NCBI GenBank assembly: GCA_014379075.1
Contig: JACMMN010000182.1
Coordinates: forward strand, 1 to 30,207
Reading direction: 5' to 3'
DNA length: 30,207 nucleotides
From: Pyrinomonadaceae bacterium
Lineage (GTDB): Bacteria > Acidobacteriota > Blastocatellia > Pyrinomonadales > Pyrinomonadaceae
How positions within the stretch are numbered: position 1 is the first letter of the stretch; each line of letters opens with the position of its first letter. The notes under the pieces were generated by a model, which was not told the origin of the DNA, did not search any database, and saw nothing but the letters and a program-made list of their open reading frames with translations. The position numbers and the translations under genes were made by a program. Below are positions 23,801-29,848 of this stretch, piece after piece.

Positions 23801-24011
23801 TATTCGGGTGGTTCAAGGCCGAAGCCGCCCGGGCCTCGCGCGTAAAGCGGTCGAGGTGCTCGGGCTGCGAGGAAAGCCCCGCCGCAAGAAACTTTAAGGC
23901 TGCTTTTCGCCCTAGACGGTTGTCCTTCGCCAAAAACACCTCACCCATCCCGCCTACGCCGATGGCTGAGATGATCTCGTACTGCCCAAAATTTTCACCG
24001 ATTGCTGGCAT
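20892..24011 (-). CDS. Ser/Thr protein kinase fused to a P-loop ATPase and TPR-like repeats
   Basis: A 1039-residue cytoplasmic regulator. The N-terminal Hanks-type kinase (about 10-275) is complete: glycine loop GVGGMGEV (18-25), Lys40 in AALKFL, HRDIKPAN from 131 with catalytic Asp133, DFG at 151-153, and SYMSPEQARG. A P-loop ATPase of the AfsR/LuxR-type STAND class follows, with Walker A GIGGTGKT (362-369), Walker B MLLVLDNFE (432-440) and the sensor-like ILVTSRSI. The C-terminal part from about 790 holds TPR-like helical repeats such as NGLGLAARFQGDYETARKAYADG and NNLGAAAFGEGDHQAAADHFSEA. Such proteins bind effectors on the repeats and transmit through the ATPase to the kinase; ligand and substrates are unknown. 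No transmembrane segment and no DNA-binding domain is visible, unlike the one- or three-domain AfsR proteins. It diverges from the redoxin gene. Confidence 0.9.
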   Translation of the reverse strand: MPAIGENFGQYEIISAIGVGGMGEVFLAKDNRLGRKAALKFLAAGLSSQPEHLDRFTREARAASALNHPNICTIYEINETGERPYIAMEFIEGETLAEMIRLRRRTTAQTLAIAVQIVDAMAEAHANGIIHRDIKPANIIVSSAGRAKILDFGLAKRVVPDTDGHSSRFLTQAGMVLGTASYMSPEQARGLEIDARSDIWSFGICLYETLTGKQPFIADTSADTIAAILTHDPEPPSSFFSEIPAELETIVMRSLNRIPDERYQSAAEMLNDLRNLQKRLDIEPAFSDSSERKAAEEAADAFGSATTEVAIPMVTGKDLRRQNLRPNNLSEYYSPIIGREVEIASIISFLRKAEIRLLTMTGIGGTGKTRLAQAIAEEALLSFNDGVFFIEMADVTDPEFIASTIAQPLGVKDPGSLPLLGVLKDHLRDKEMLLVLDNFEQVVDAAPQISDLLSSTNRLKILVTSRSILHVTAETEFAVPPLSTPENAEKLSFEELSRSEAVRLFVERAKTAKANFQLSEENASVVGEICNRLDGLPLAIELAAARVRILSPSSILARLENTLGLLTGGAQDLPKRQQTMRGAVDWSYDLLTEHEKALFRRLSVFAGGLRLDAAEAVVAGAGSAVEIKIVPLTIGELLATDVLDGITSLIDKSLLVQKEQIDGDSRFRMLEVVRDYALESLESADESDAVRRRHAEHFVAFGEQAEPFVQAAQSAKWLDRLEEEHDNLRAAMRWSLENEPAMAVRLAVALRNFWLLHSHLTEGYAWLKAALEKCGEPPADLRFKFMNGLGLAARFQGDYETARKAYADGLAAGMEAGDKQGIALSSRGLGLVAMQQGDVQASKQYFESGLKISRELEDKFGIAISLSFLGDLARTELDSGAARPLFEESLTLFRELDNKSAVSDTLNNLGAAAFGEGDHQAAADHFSEAINTAKALGNKITISCSIDGFAALAAERGDLKRSARLAAAADNMRESIGYKIEPAERGFRDAYIGRVQTAISGDDFAAEYERGRSFGLNDAIFEALENIHSDAKTEFFSNN

Positions 24012-24195
24012 GGTAAAATTCGAGCAATTATAACATTAGTTATGAGGTGTATGTTCAGGACGCGGAAACATCGCCGGCAATGCGAGGATTCGCACTATCA
24101 TATGAAACCTTAAAAATTTATGTTACGTAAAGATACTGCAAACTTGTTCGAAGGTAGTTTGTGTTGATAAACTCGGTTTACGATTTTCTAATTTT

Positions 24196-24203
24196 AAAAG
24201 GAG
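24196..24203 (+). promoter_or_regulatory. Shine-Dalgarno deciding the redoxin start
   Basis: AAAAGGAG lies 8 nt before the ATG at 24212. It argues against the in-frame GTG at 24161, because the ATG also starts directly into a signal peptide. Confidence 0.7.
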
Positions 24204-24211
24204 TTACTGCT

Positions 24212-24805
24212 ATGAAGCGAAAAAGTACGGCTTATTTTATCGTTTTGGCTTTGATCGCGTTCGGATTTATATCGAATAACGGCAAGGCCTCGGATTTTGC
24301 TATTGGAACGACGCTGGAGGATTTTAGCTTGCCTGATACCGCCGGCAAGACACACTCGTTCAATGATCTGAAGGGAAAAAATGGCGCGGTCATTATTTTT
24401 CTCTCGGCGCAGTGCCCGGTCGTCAAGGGCTACAATGAGCGTATAAACCAGATCGCGGCCGATTACGCAGCGAAGGGAATAACTTTCGTGGGAATCAATT
24501 CGAATTCGACCGAATCGCTCGAACGGGTAAAATCGCACGCCGCCGAAAATTATAAATTCCCAATGCTGATCGACAAAGGAAACATTATTGCCGACAAACT
24601 CGGAGCCATGGTTACGCCCGAGGCATATTACTTCGATAGTAAGAACAAGCTCATTTATCACGGAGCGATCGATAACAGCAGAAACGGCGACAACATTTCA
24701 AGTAATTATTTGCGAACCGCTTTCGACACTTCGATGTCGGGAAAACCGGTAAAAGAAACGCGGATAAACGCCTTCGGCTGTTCTATTAAACGAGCCGGTG
24801 AATAA
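24212..24805 (+). CDS. Exported redoxin of the AhpC/TSA-thioredoxin fold
   Basis: A 197-residue thioredoxin-fold protein with an N-terminal signal peptide (MKRKSTAYFIVLALIAFGFI). The fold starts with ASDFAIGTTLEDFSLPD near 26-41. It has a single active-site cysteine, Cys68 in FLSAQCPVV, instead of the CxxC of a thioredoxin. A second cysteine, Cys190, stands near the C-terminus in the motif AFGCSIKR, so it could resolve a disulfide with Cys68. The likely role is thiol peroxidase- or reductase-like redox chemistry in the periplasm; the substrate is not evident. The gene overlaps the next one, tlpA-like, by eight bases, a sign of coupled translation and joint function. Confidence 0.85.
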   Translation: MKRKSTAYFIVLALIAFGFISNNGKASDFAIGTTLEDFSLPDTAGKTHSFNDLKGKNGAVIIFLSAQCPVVKGYNERINQIAADYAAKGITFVGINSNSTESLERVKSHAAENYKFPMLIDKGNIIADKLGAMVTPEAYYFDSKNKLIYHGAIDNSRNGDNISSNYLRTAFDTSMSGKPVKETRINAFGCSIKRAGE

Positions 24806-25712
24806 GAATATTTTTTTTTCCAAAAGCACGAAAGCCTTCCTTTATGGTGGGCTTTTTGTTCTGTTTTTCTTTGCCGGCGCATTAGCTCAGAATAGGAATG
24901 GCTCGGCTAAACCGCTCACGCCGAAAATAACACAGATCGACGAGATCGCTCTTAAAAAACTGCTTGCGCCCTCCGGCAAACCCCTGTTGATCAATTTTTG
25001 GGCGACATGGTGCGATCCTTGCCGTGAGGAATTCCCCGACCTTGTCAAAATCGACGCCGAATATAAAGGCAGGATCAATTTCATAACGATTTCGCTTGAC
25101 GACCTAGCCGAGATCAACCGCGACGTGCCCAAATTTCTTGGGGGAATGAAGGCCGAAATGCCCGCATATCTTTTAAAGACAGCGGATGAAAATGCCGCCA
25201 TCGCGTCGGTTGCTAAAGATTGGACGGGCGGACTTCCGTTTACAGTGCTTTTTAGCCCTAAGGGCGAAATTGCATATTTTCGTCAGGGAAAGATCGTTCC
25301 TGAAACGCTTCGCGGTGAATTGAATAAAAACTTTTCGAGCGATGCGAAGACCGGGGACGAGCTTTATTTAACGATCGATTTCGTTAAGGTCAAGGACGGA
25401 ATACGAGAGGAGACCATGTTCTTTTACGAAAAGAACTGGAAACCGTATCGCGAGGAAGCCCTAAAACGGGGCATTATACATTCATACGAACTGCTGGAAT
25501 CCGTTCCGGAAACTACCGCGCCGTTCGATCTGATCTTGATAACACGATACAAAAGCAAAGATCAGCACCAAAACAGCGAAAAGAATTTCGAACCGATACT
25601 CAAAGAGCTGCGCCCGAACGGGCCTGAGCTGAAAAATACGATAAAGCCCGATGAATTCAGGCAGAGTGTTTTTGTTTATCGCGGGAAGGCACTAATGACA
25701 TCAATTCCTTAA
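24798..25712 (+). CDS. TlpA-like thiol-disulfide protein with an extra C-terminal domain
   Basis: A membrane-anchored or exported thioredoxin-like protein of 304 residues. The start is GTG at 24798, overlapping the end of the redoxin gene. A hydrophobic signal or anchor spans about 12-30. The thioredoxin domain (about 44-165) has the CxxC site C72-D-P-C75 in FWATWCDPCREEFPD and the cis-Pro region GGLPFTVLFSPKG. A further stretch of about 125 residues, from about 180, is not part of TlpA. It contains LTIDFVKVKDGIREETMFFYEKNWKPYREEALKRG and a later FDLILITRYKS, reminiscent of dimeric alpha-beta barrel (NIPSNAP/EthD-like) domains; this resemblance is a guess from pattern. Likely a periplasmic reductant acting with the upstream redoxin. 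A terminator follows. Confidence 0.85.
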   Translation: MNKNIFFSKSTKAFLYGGLFVLFFFAGALAQNRNGSAKPLTPKITQIDEIALKKLLAPSGKPLLINFWATWCDPCREEFPDLVKIDAEYKGRINFITISLDDLAEINRDVPKFLGGMKAEMPAYLLKTADENAAIASVAKDWTGGLPFTVLFSPKGEIAYFRQGKIVPETLRGELNKNFSSDAKTGDELYLTIDFVKVKDGIREETMFFYEKNWKPYREEALKRGIIHSYELLESVPETTAPFDLILITRYKSKDQHQNSEKNFEPILKELRPNGPELKNTIKPDEFRQSVFVYRGKALMTSIP

Positions 25713-25715
25713 TAA

Positions 25716-25744
25716 AGGAACTGTTTCAGAGTTCTTGCTTTTTT
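25716..25744 (+). terminator. Intrinsic terminator after the redoxin-TlpA pair
   Basis: AGGAACT pairs with AGTTCTT (one G-U) around a 7-nt loop and is followed by GCTTTTTT. It begins 3 bp beyond the TlpA-like stop, so dinB downstream needs its own promoter. Confidence 0.6.
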
Positions 25745-25794
25745 CCGCTTTTTGTTTTAGTGTCATCGGTGCAACATTAGTGCAATTTCAATAC

Positions 25795-25801
25795 AAAGGA
25801 G
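25795..25801 (+). promoter_or_regulatory. Shine-Dalgarno of the DinB-family gene
   Basis: AAAGGAG ends 6 nt before the ATG at 25808. It fixes the start of the DinB-family gene and lies well after the redoxin-TlpA terminator. Confidence 0.7.
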
Positions 25802-25807
25802 AATTTT

Positions 25808-26308
25808 ATGTTACGAAGGATAGAAGATTTCCAAAAGGATTGGGCATACGAGGTCGAATCGACCGTTAAGGTCTTAAATGCTTTAACAGATGCATCGTTA
25901 TCTCAGAAAGTAGCGGAAGACGGCCGTTCGCTAGGGTTTTTGGCTTGGCATTTAACGCAGACACTTGGCGAAATGCCGGGCCTCGTGGGACTTACGATCG
26001 ATGCTCCGGGTTTTGATATGGAATGTCCGGCTAGAGCATCGGAGATCGCGGCAGTATACGAGAAGGCAGGGAATTCGGTAGCCGAGGAGGTCGGCAAGAA
26101 TTGGACCGACGAGACATTACTCCAAGAGGACATTATGTACGGCGAGACATGGGCACGCGGTTTGACACTTTTCTATTTGATCGCTCATCAGGCACATCAC
26201 CGCGGACAAATGACGGTCCTAATGCGTCAGGCCGGACTAGCCGTTCCCGGAGTTTACGGCCCGGCAAAAGAAGAATGGGCGGCAATGGGTGCACCCGCTA
26301 TGCAATAG
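25808..26308 (+). CDS. DinB-family four-helix metal-binding protein
   Basis: A 166-residue member of the DinB/YfiT-like four-helix bundle superfamily. Metal ligands are visible: a His in LAWHLTQTLGE (about residue 48), and the paired histidines of AHQAHHRGQMTVLMRQAGL (about 131-137), which is the most recognisable family signature. In related proteins the metal helps bacillithiol, mycothiol or glutathione S-transferase reactions, but the reaction here is unknown, and the name DinB does not imply DNA damage response. The C-terminal VPGVYGPAKEEWAAMG is a commonly shared ending. It is cytoplasmic, with no signal peptide. It stands alone between a terminator and a palindrome, with its own ribosome-binding site, and its relation to purL downstream is unlikely. 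Confidence 0.88.
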   Translation: MLRRIEDFQKDWAYEVESTVKVLNALTDASLSQKVAEDGRSLGFLAWHLTQTLGEMPGLVGLTIDAPGFDMECPARASEIAAVYEKAGNSVAEEVGKNWTDETLLQEDIMYGETWARGLTLFYLIAHQAHHRGQMTVLMRQAGLAVPGVYGPAKEEWAAMGAPAMQ

Positions 26309-26316
26309 TTCCAATC

Positions 26317-26383
26317 TTCTGAGTTCAAGCTTCAGCTTGTCTTCCGCGTTATCGAAAACGTACGTTGAAGCGTGAACTCAGAA
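26317..26383. repeat. Imperfect palindrome between the DinB-family gene and purL
   Basis: Two 20-bp arms (26317-26336 and 26364-26383) match as inverted copies at 18 of 20 positions, with a 27-nt loop. The core is TTCTGAGTTCA. It is followed on the plus strand by a run of A rather than T, so terminator function for dinB is doubtful. A 9-bp unit is not clear here, unlike in the other palindromes. Confidence 0.7.
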
Positions 26384-26464
26384 CTTGAAGTTGAAAAAAA
26401 CTCTCCAACCGCATAAAATCCATTGTTTATTTCAATTAAGAATATTTGATCGAGAAATAAACAA

Positions 26465-28717
26465 ATGACCGCAATCACGCCCGAAATAATTGCCCAGCAC
26501 AACCTGACAGCCGAAGAATACGCGAAGATCGTAAAGATCCTGGAACGCGAGCCGAACATGACCGAGCTCGGCGTTTTCAGTGTGATGTGGTCGGAACATT
26601 GTTCTTACAAATCTTCTCGAATTCATCTAAAACGGCTGCCGACGTCCGGTCCGCGAGTTATCGTGCCGCCGGGCGAAAATGCCGGTGTGGTCGATATCGG
26701 CGATGATTGGTGCGTCGCGTTCAAGGTCGAATCGCACAATCATCCGAGCTTTATCGAGCCTTTCCAGGGAGCCGCGACCGGTGTCGGCGGAATTCTGCGC
26801 GACGTTTTTACAATGGGCGCACGGCCGATCGCCGCGATGAACAGTCTTCGTTTCGGGCCGCTCAACGATCCCAAACACGGGAACCGCAACCGTTCGATCT
26901 TAAAAGGCTGTGTCGAAGGCATCGGCCATTACGGAAACTGCTTTGGCGTTCCGACTGTTGGCGGCGAGGTCGTTTTTGATGAATCTTACAGCTTAAATCC
27001 GCTCGTAAATGCTTTTGCCCTAGGCATCGTTCGCAAGGACCAGATATTTTTCGGCAAGGCTTCGGGCATCGGAAATCCGGTACTTTACGCCGGTGCCAAA
27101 ACCGGGCGCGATGGAATTCACGGGGCGACGATGGCTTCGGCTGAGTTCGATGACGCGGCGCTTGAAAAACGTCCTACCGTCCAGGTCGGTGATCCTTTCC
27201 TGGAAAAACTCTTGCTCGAAGCCTGTCTTGAGGCAATGCGAAGCGGTGCCATCGAAGGCATTCAGGACATGGGAGCCGCCGGTTTAACGTCTTCGTCCGT
27301 CGAAATGGCTGCCCGTGCGGGAACCGGGCTGGAAATCGACCTGACCCTGGTTCCGCAGCGTGAAACCGGAATGACCGCGTACGAAATGCTGCTTTCCGAA
27401 TCGCAGGAGCGGATGCTGATCGTTGCCCGTGCCGGCCGTGAAAAACAAGTGGTCGAGATATTTAACAAATGGGACCTCGATGCAGTCGTTATCGGCAAAG
27501 TCGTCGAAGGCGACCGCCTCAAGATCGTCCATAACGGAGTGCTCGAAGCCGATATGCCGGTGCTGGCGCTCACCGATGAAGCGCCGAAATACGACAGGCC
27601 GCTTTCACCTCGGAGACACGGAAACACGGCGACTGGGAGACTCGGGGAAGACCCAAGATCAAGAATCAAAGACGCAAATGAAGCTTTAAAACTTTTACTG
27701 GCGTCCGCTAATATCTGTTCCAAACACTGGGTTTACGAGCAATACGATTCGATGGTCCGCACAAATACCGCCGTTGCACCCGGAGCGGATGCGGCAGTTA
27801 TACGCATAAAAGAGACGCGACGAGCGATCGCAATGTGCCTGGACGGTAACGCACGATTCGTCGCTGTCGATGCGAAGGAAGGGGCGAAGCTTGCCGTCGC
27901 CGAAGCTGCGAGAAATGTCGTTTGCGTAGGGGCAAAGCCGATTGCGGTTACAAACTGCCTAAATTTCGCGTCGCCGGAACGGCCGGAAGTTATGCAGTCT
28001 TTTTCCGATGTTGTCGATGGTTTGACCGAGGCCTGCGAGACGTTCGAAACGCCGGTCGTATCCGGCAATGTTTCCTTTTATAACGAAACCGACGGACGCG
28101 GAATCATGCCGACGCCGGTGATCGGAATGGTCGGGCTGATAGAAGACACGAGAAAAATTATCACGCACGGTTTTAAGAATGAAGGCGATATTATAGGGAT
28201 CCTGGGCGCGACAAACGACGATCTGTCGGTCAGCGAATACGCCCAAACGGTTTTGGGCCGGACGACCGCCGAGTTGATCGAATACGGCGAAGTTCCCAAA
28301 CTCGACCTGTCGCTCGAAAAGAAAGTACAGGACACTTTACTAAAGCTTGCAGATGAATTATTGCTAAATTCAGCTCACGATTGCTCGGACGGCGGACTTG
28401 CCGTAACAATTGCCGAAAGCTGTTTCTCATCGCTTGGCCGCGAAGCTATCGGCGCCGAGATCGTTCTGGAAAATTCCCACTTTTCGAATGAAGCCTTGTT
28501 GTTCGGCGAATCTCCGTCGCGAATCGTTATTAGTTTTTCGGAAGAAAATCTGGATAAAGTAAAACAAATCGCCGGCGATTGCCCTTTCGCCGTTATCGGC
28601 AAAGTTTCGGACGATGTTTTGAGGATTTCCGTCGGCGAATCCGCGATTATTTCCGCCCCTGTCAGCGAACTGGAAACGATCTGGGAATCGTCACTGGCAA
28701 AAACTCTCGAACGATAA
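26465..28717 (+). CDS. purL: Phosphoribosylformylglycinamidine synthase subunit PurL (small type)
   Basis: ATP-dependent enzyme of purine biosynthesis that converts FGAR to FGAM using ammonia from the glutaminase PurQ, with PurS. The 750 residues fit the small, multi-subunit PurL. Recognisable parts are SEHCSYKSSR (about 43-52), ESHNHPS (89-95), GVGGILRDVFTMGARPIA, QDMGAAGLTSSSVEMA and, in the second half, NICSKHWVYEQYDSMVRTNT and HDCSDGGLAVTIAES. The linker about residues 380-402 (SPRRHGNTATGRLGEDPRSR) is unusual and is encoded by tandem 8-bp repeat DNA. All conserved blocks on both sides remain intact, so the gene is probably functional. PurS and PurQ are not here. hemW follows with a one-base overlap. 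Identification secure. Confidence 0.97.
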   Translation: MTAITPEIIAQHNLTAEEYAKIVKILEREPNMTELGVFSVMWSEHCSYKSSRIHLKRLPTSGPRVIVPPGENAGVVDIGDDWCVAFKVESHNHPSFIEPFQGAATGVGGILRDVFTMGARPIAAMNSLRFGPLNDPKHGNRNRSILKGCVEGIGHYGNCFGVPTVGGEVVFDESYSLNPLVNAFALGIVRKDQIFFGKASGIGNPVLYAGAKTGRDGIHGATMASAEFDDAALEKRPTVQVGDPFLEKLLLEACLEAMRSGAIEGIQDMGAAGLTSSSVEMAARAGTGLEIDLTLVPQRETGMTAYEMLLSESQERMLIVARAGREKQVVEIFNKWDLDAVVIGKVVEGDRLKIVHNGVLEADMPVLALTDEAPKYDRPLSPRRHGNTATGRLGEDPRSRIKDANEALKLLLASANICSKHWVYEQYDSMVRTNTAVAPGADAAVIRIKETRRAIAMCLDGNARFVAVDAKEGAKLAVAEAARNVVCVGAKPIAVTNCLNFASPERPEVMQSFSDVVDGLTEACETFETPVVSGNVSFYNETDGRGIMPTPVIGMVGLIEDTRKIITHGFKNEGDIIGILGATNDDLSVSEYAQTVLGRTTAELIEYGEVPKLDLSLEKKVQDTLLKLADELLLNSAHDCSDGGLAVTIAESCFSSLGREAIGAEIVLENSHFSNEALLFGESPSRIVISFSEENLDKVKQIAGDCPFAVIGKVSDDVLRISVGESAIISAPVSELETIWESSLAKTLER
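27610..27649 (+). repeat. Five tandem 8-bp units inside purL
   Basis: Units TCGGAGAC, ACGGAAAC, ACGGCGAC, TGGGAGAC and TCGGGGAA follow each other without gaps and share the pattern NCGGNGAC. They encode a basic, low-complexity linker in purL. The same unit type forms the palindrome between mreC and mreD (5120-5143). Only one arm is visible here. Confidence 0.7.
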
Positions 28718-29847
28718 TGACAGCCGGAATCTACCTGCACATCCCGTTCTGTAAATCCCGCTGTTCGTATTGCGATTTTGCGACGGATGTTTATAAGAGC
28801 AGCGACGCGGTCGAACGGTATGTAAATGCACTTTGCGAAGAAATTTCAAATTCTCAAGAGCAAAGTCAAACGGCCGAAACCCTAGTCGATACAATTTATT
28901 TCGGCGGTGGAACTCCCTCTTTACTTACTCAGAAACAGGTTGAAAAAATCCTCAATTCGATCTATAAAAAATTTAATATTCAATCCGATATCGAGCTGAC
29001 GATGGAGATGAATCCGGCGACTGTTTCGATTGAAACGCTGCGGGACTACAGATCGCTCGGCGTCAACCGGGCGAGTTTTGGCGTGCAGACATTCGATGAT
29101 ACGGAACTCAAGAGGCTGGCACGCGGACACGACGCGAACGATGCCCGGCAGACTTTCCGGCTGCTGCGCGAAGCGGGTTTTGAGAATGTGAGTTTCGACC
29201 TGATAGCCGGTTTGCCGAGACAGACGATTGCCGATTGGGAACGAAATCTGGACGAAGCCATGAAGCTGCGGCCGGAACACCTTTCGCTTTATCTGCTCGA
29301 GATTCACGAAGGAACACCGCTCGCCGAACAGATCCGCAACGAACGCCAGCCGCTGCCGGATGAAGATCTGGCGGCTGAAATGTACGAATTAATGCTGGAG
29401 AAAATTGCGGCAAACGGCTACCGGCAATACGAAATATCGAATTTCTCGCTTCCCGGATTCGAGTCGCGGCATAATTCGAAATATTGGCTGCTGGATCCCG
29501 TCTATGCATTTGGAGTATCGGCCCATTCGTTTGACGGAAAGCGGCGTTTTTCTAACGAGCGCGACACGGCCAAGTATGTGAAGTTGATCGAAGAAAACGG
29601 CGGAGCAGTAGTAATGCGTGAAGATGTCGATGTCGCCTCGGAATTTATTTTCCTGGGTTTGCGGCTCAATAAAGGAATCGATCTGGTCGAATATCGAAAT
29701 CGTTTCGAAACGGACATTGAAGAAACGTACCGTGACAATTTGAGCCGTTTGGAAGATTCGGAACTAATTGAGCTCACGCTCGGCAACTTAAAGCTGACAC
29801 AAAAGGGAATGCTTTTTTCTAACGAAGTTTTTGCGGTTTTTGTTTGA
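28717..29847 (+). CDS. hemW: Radical SAM heme chaperone HemW
   Basis: Cytoplasmic radical SAM protein that binds heme and inserts it into acceptor proteins such as respiratory enzymes; often mis-annotated as an oxygen-independent coproporphyrinogen III oxidase. The start ATG at 28717 overlaps the purL TAA by one base (TAATG), giving 376 residues, a typical HemW length and shorter than HemN. The [4Fe-4S] motif C12-x3-C16-x2-C19 lies in HIPFCKSRCSYCDF, and YFGGGTPSLL and FGVQTFDDTELKRLARGHD are family hallmarks. DLIAGLPRQT and HNSKYWLLDPVYAFGVSAHSF follow. Earlier in-frame starts lie inside purL and are rejected. Its 3' end lies one base from that of the convergent tryptophan dioxygenase gene. 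HemW versus HemN is decided by the CxxxCxxC spacing and overall length. Confidence 0.93.
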   Translation: MTAGIYLHIPFCKSRCSYCDFATDVYKSSDAVERYVNALCEEISNSQEQSQTAETLVDTIYFGGGTPSLLTQKQVEKILNSIYKKFNIQSDIELTMEMNPATVSIETLRDYRSLGVNRASFGVQTFDDTELKRLARGHDANDARQTFRLLREAGFENVSFDLIAGLPRQTIADWERNLDEAMKLRPEHLSLYLLEIHEGTPLAEQIRNERQPLPDEDLAAEMYELMLEKIAANGYRQYEISNFSLPGFESRHNSKYWLLDPVYAFGVSAHSFDGKRRFSNERDTAKYVKLIEENGGAVVMREDVDVASEFIFLGLRLNKGIDLVEYRNRFETDIEETYRDNLSRLEDSELIELTLGNLKLTQKGMLFSNEVFAVFV

Positions 29848-29848
29848 A

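Noticed and set aside
24161..24211. Upstream GTG start for the redoxin
   Set aside because: The ATG at 24212 has AAAAGGAG 8 nt before it and starts straight into a signal peptide.
28579..28716. Upstream extension of hemW into purL
   Set aside because: The extension is out of frame with purL and has no HemW similarity; the TAATG overlap start gives the expected HemW N-terminus.
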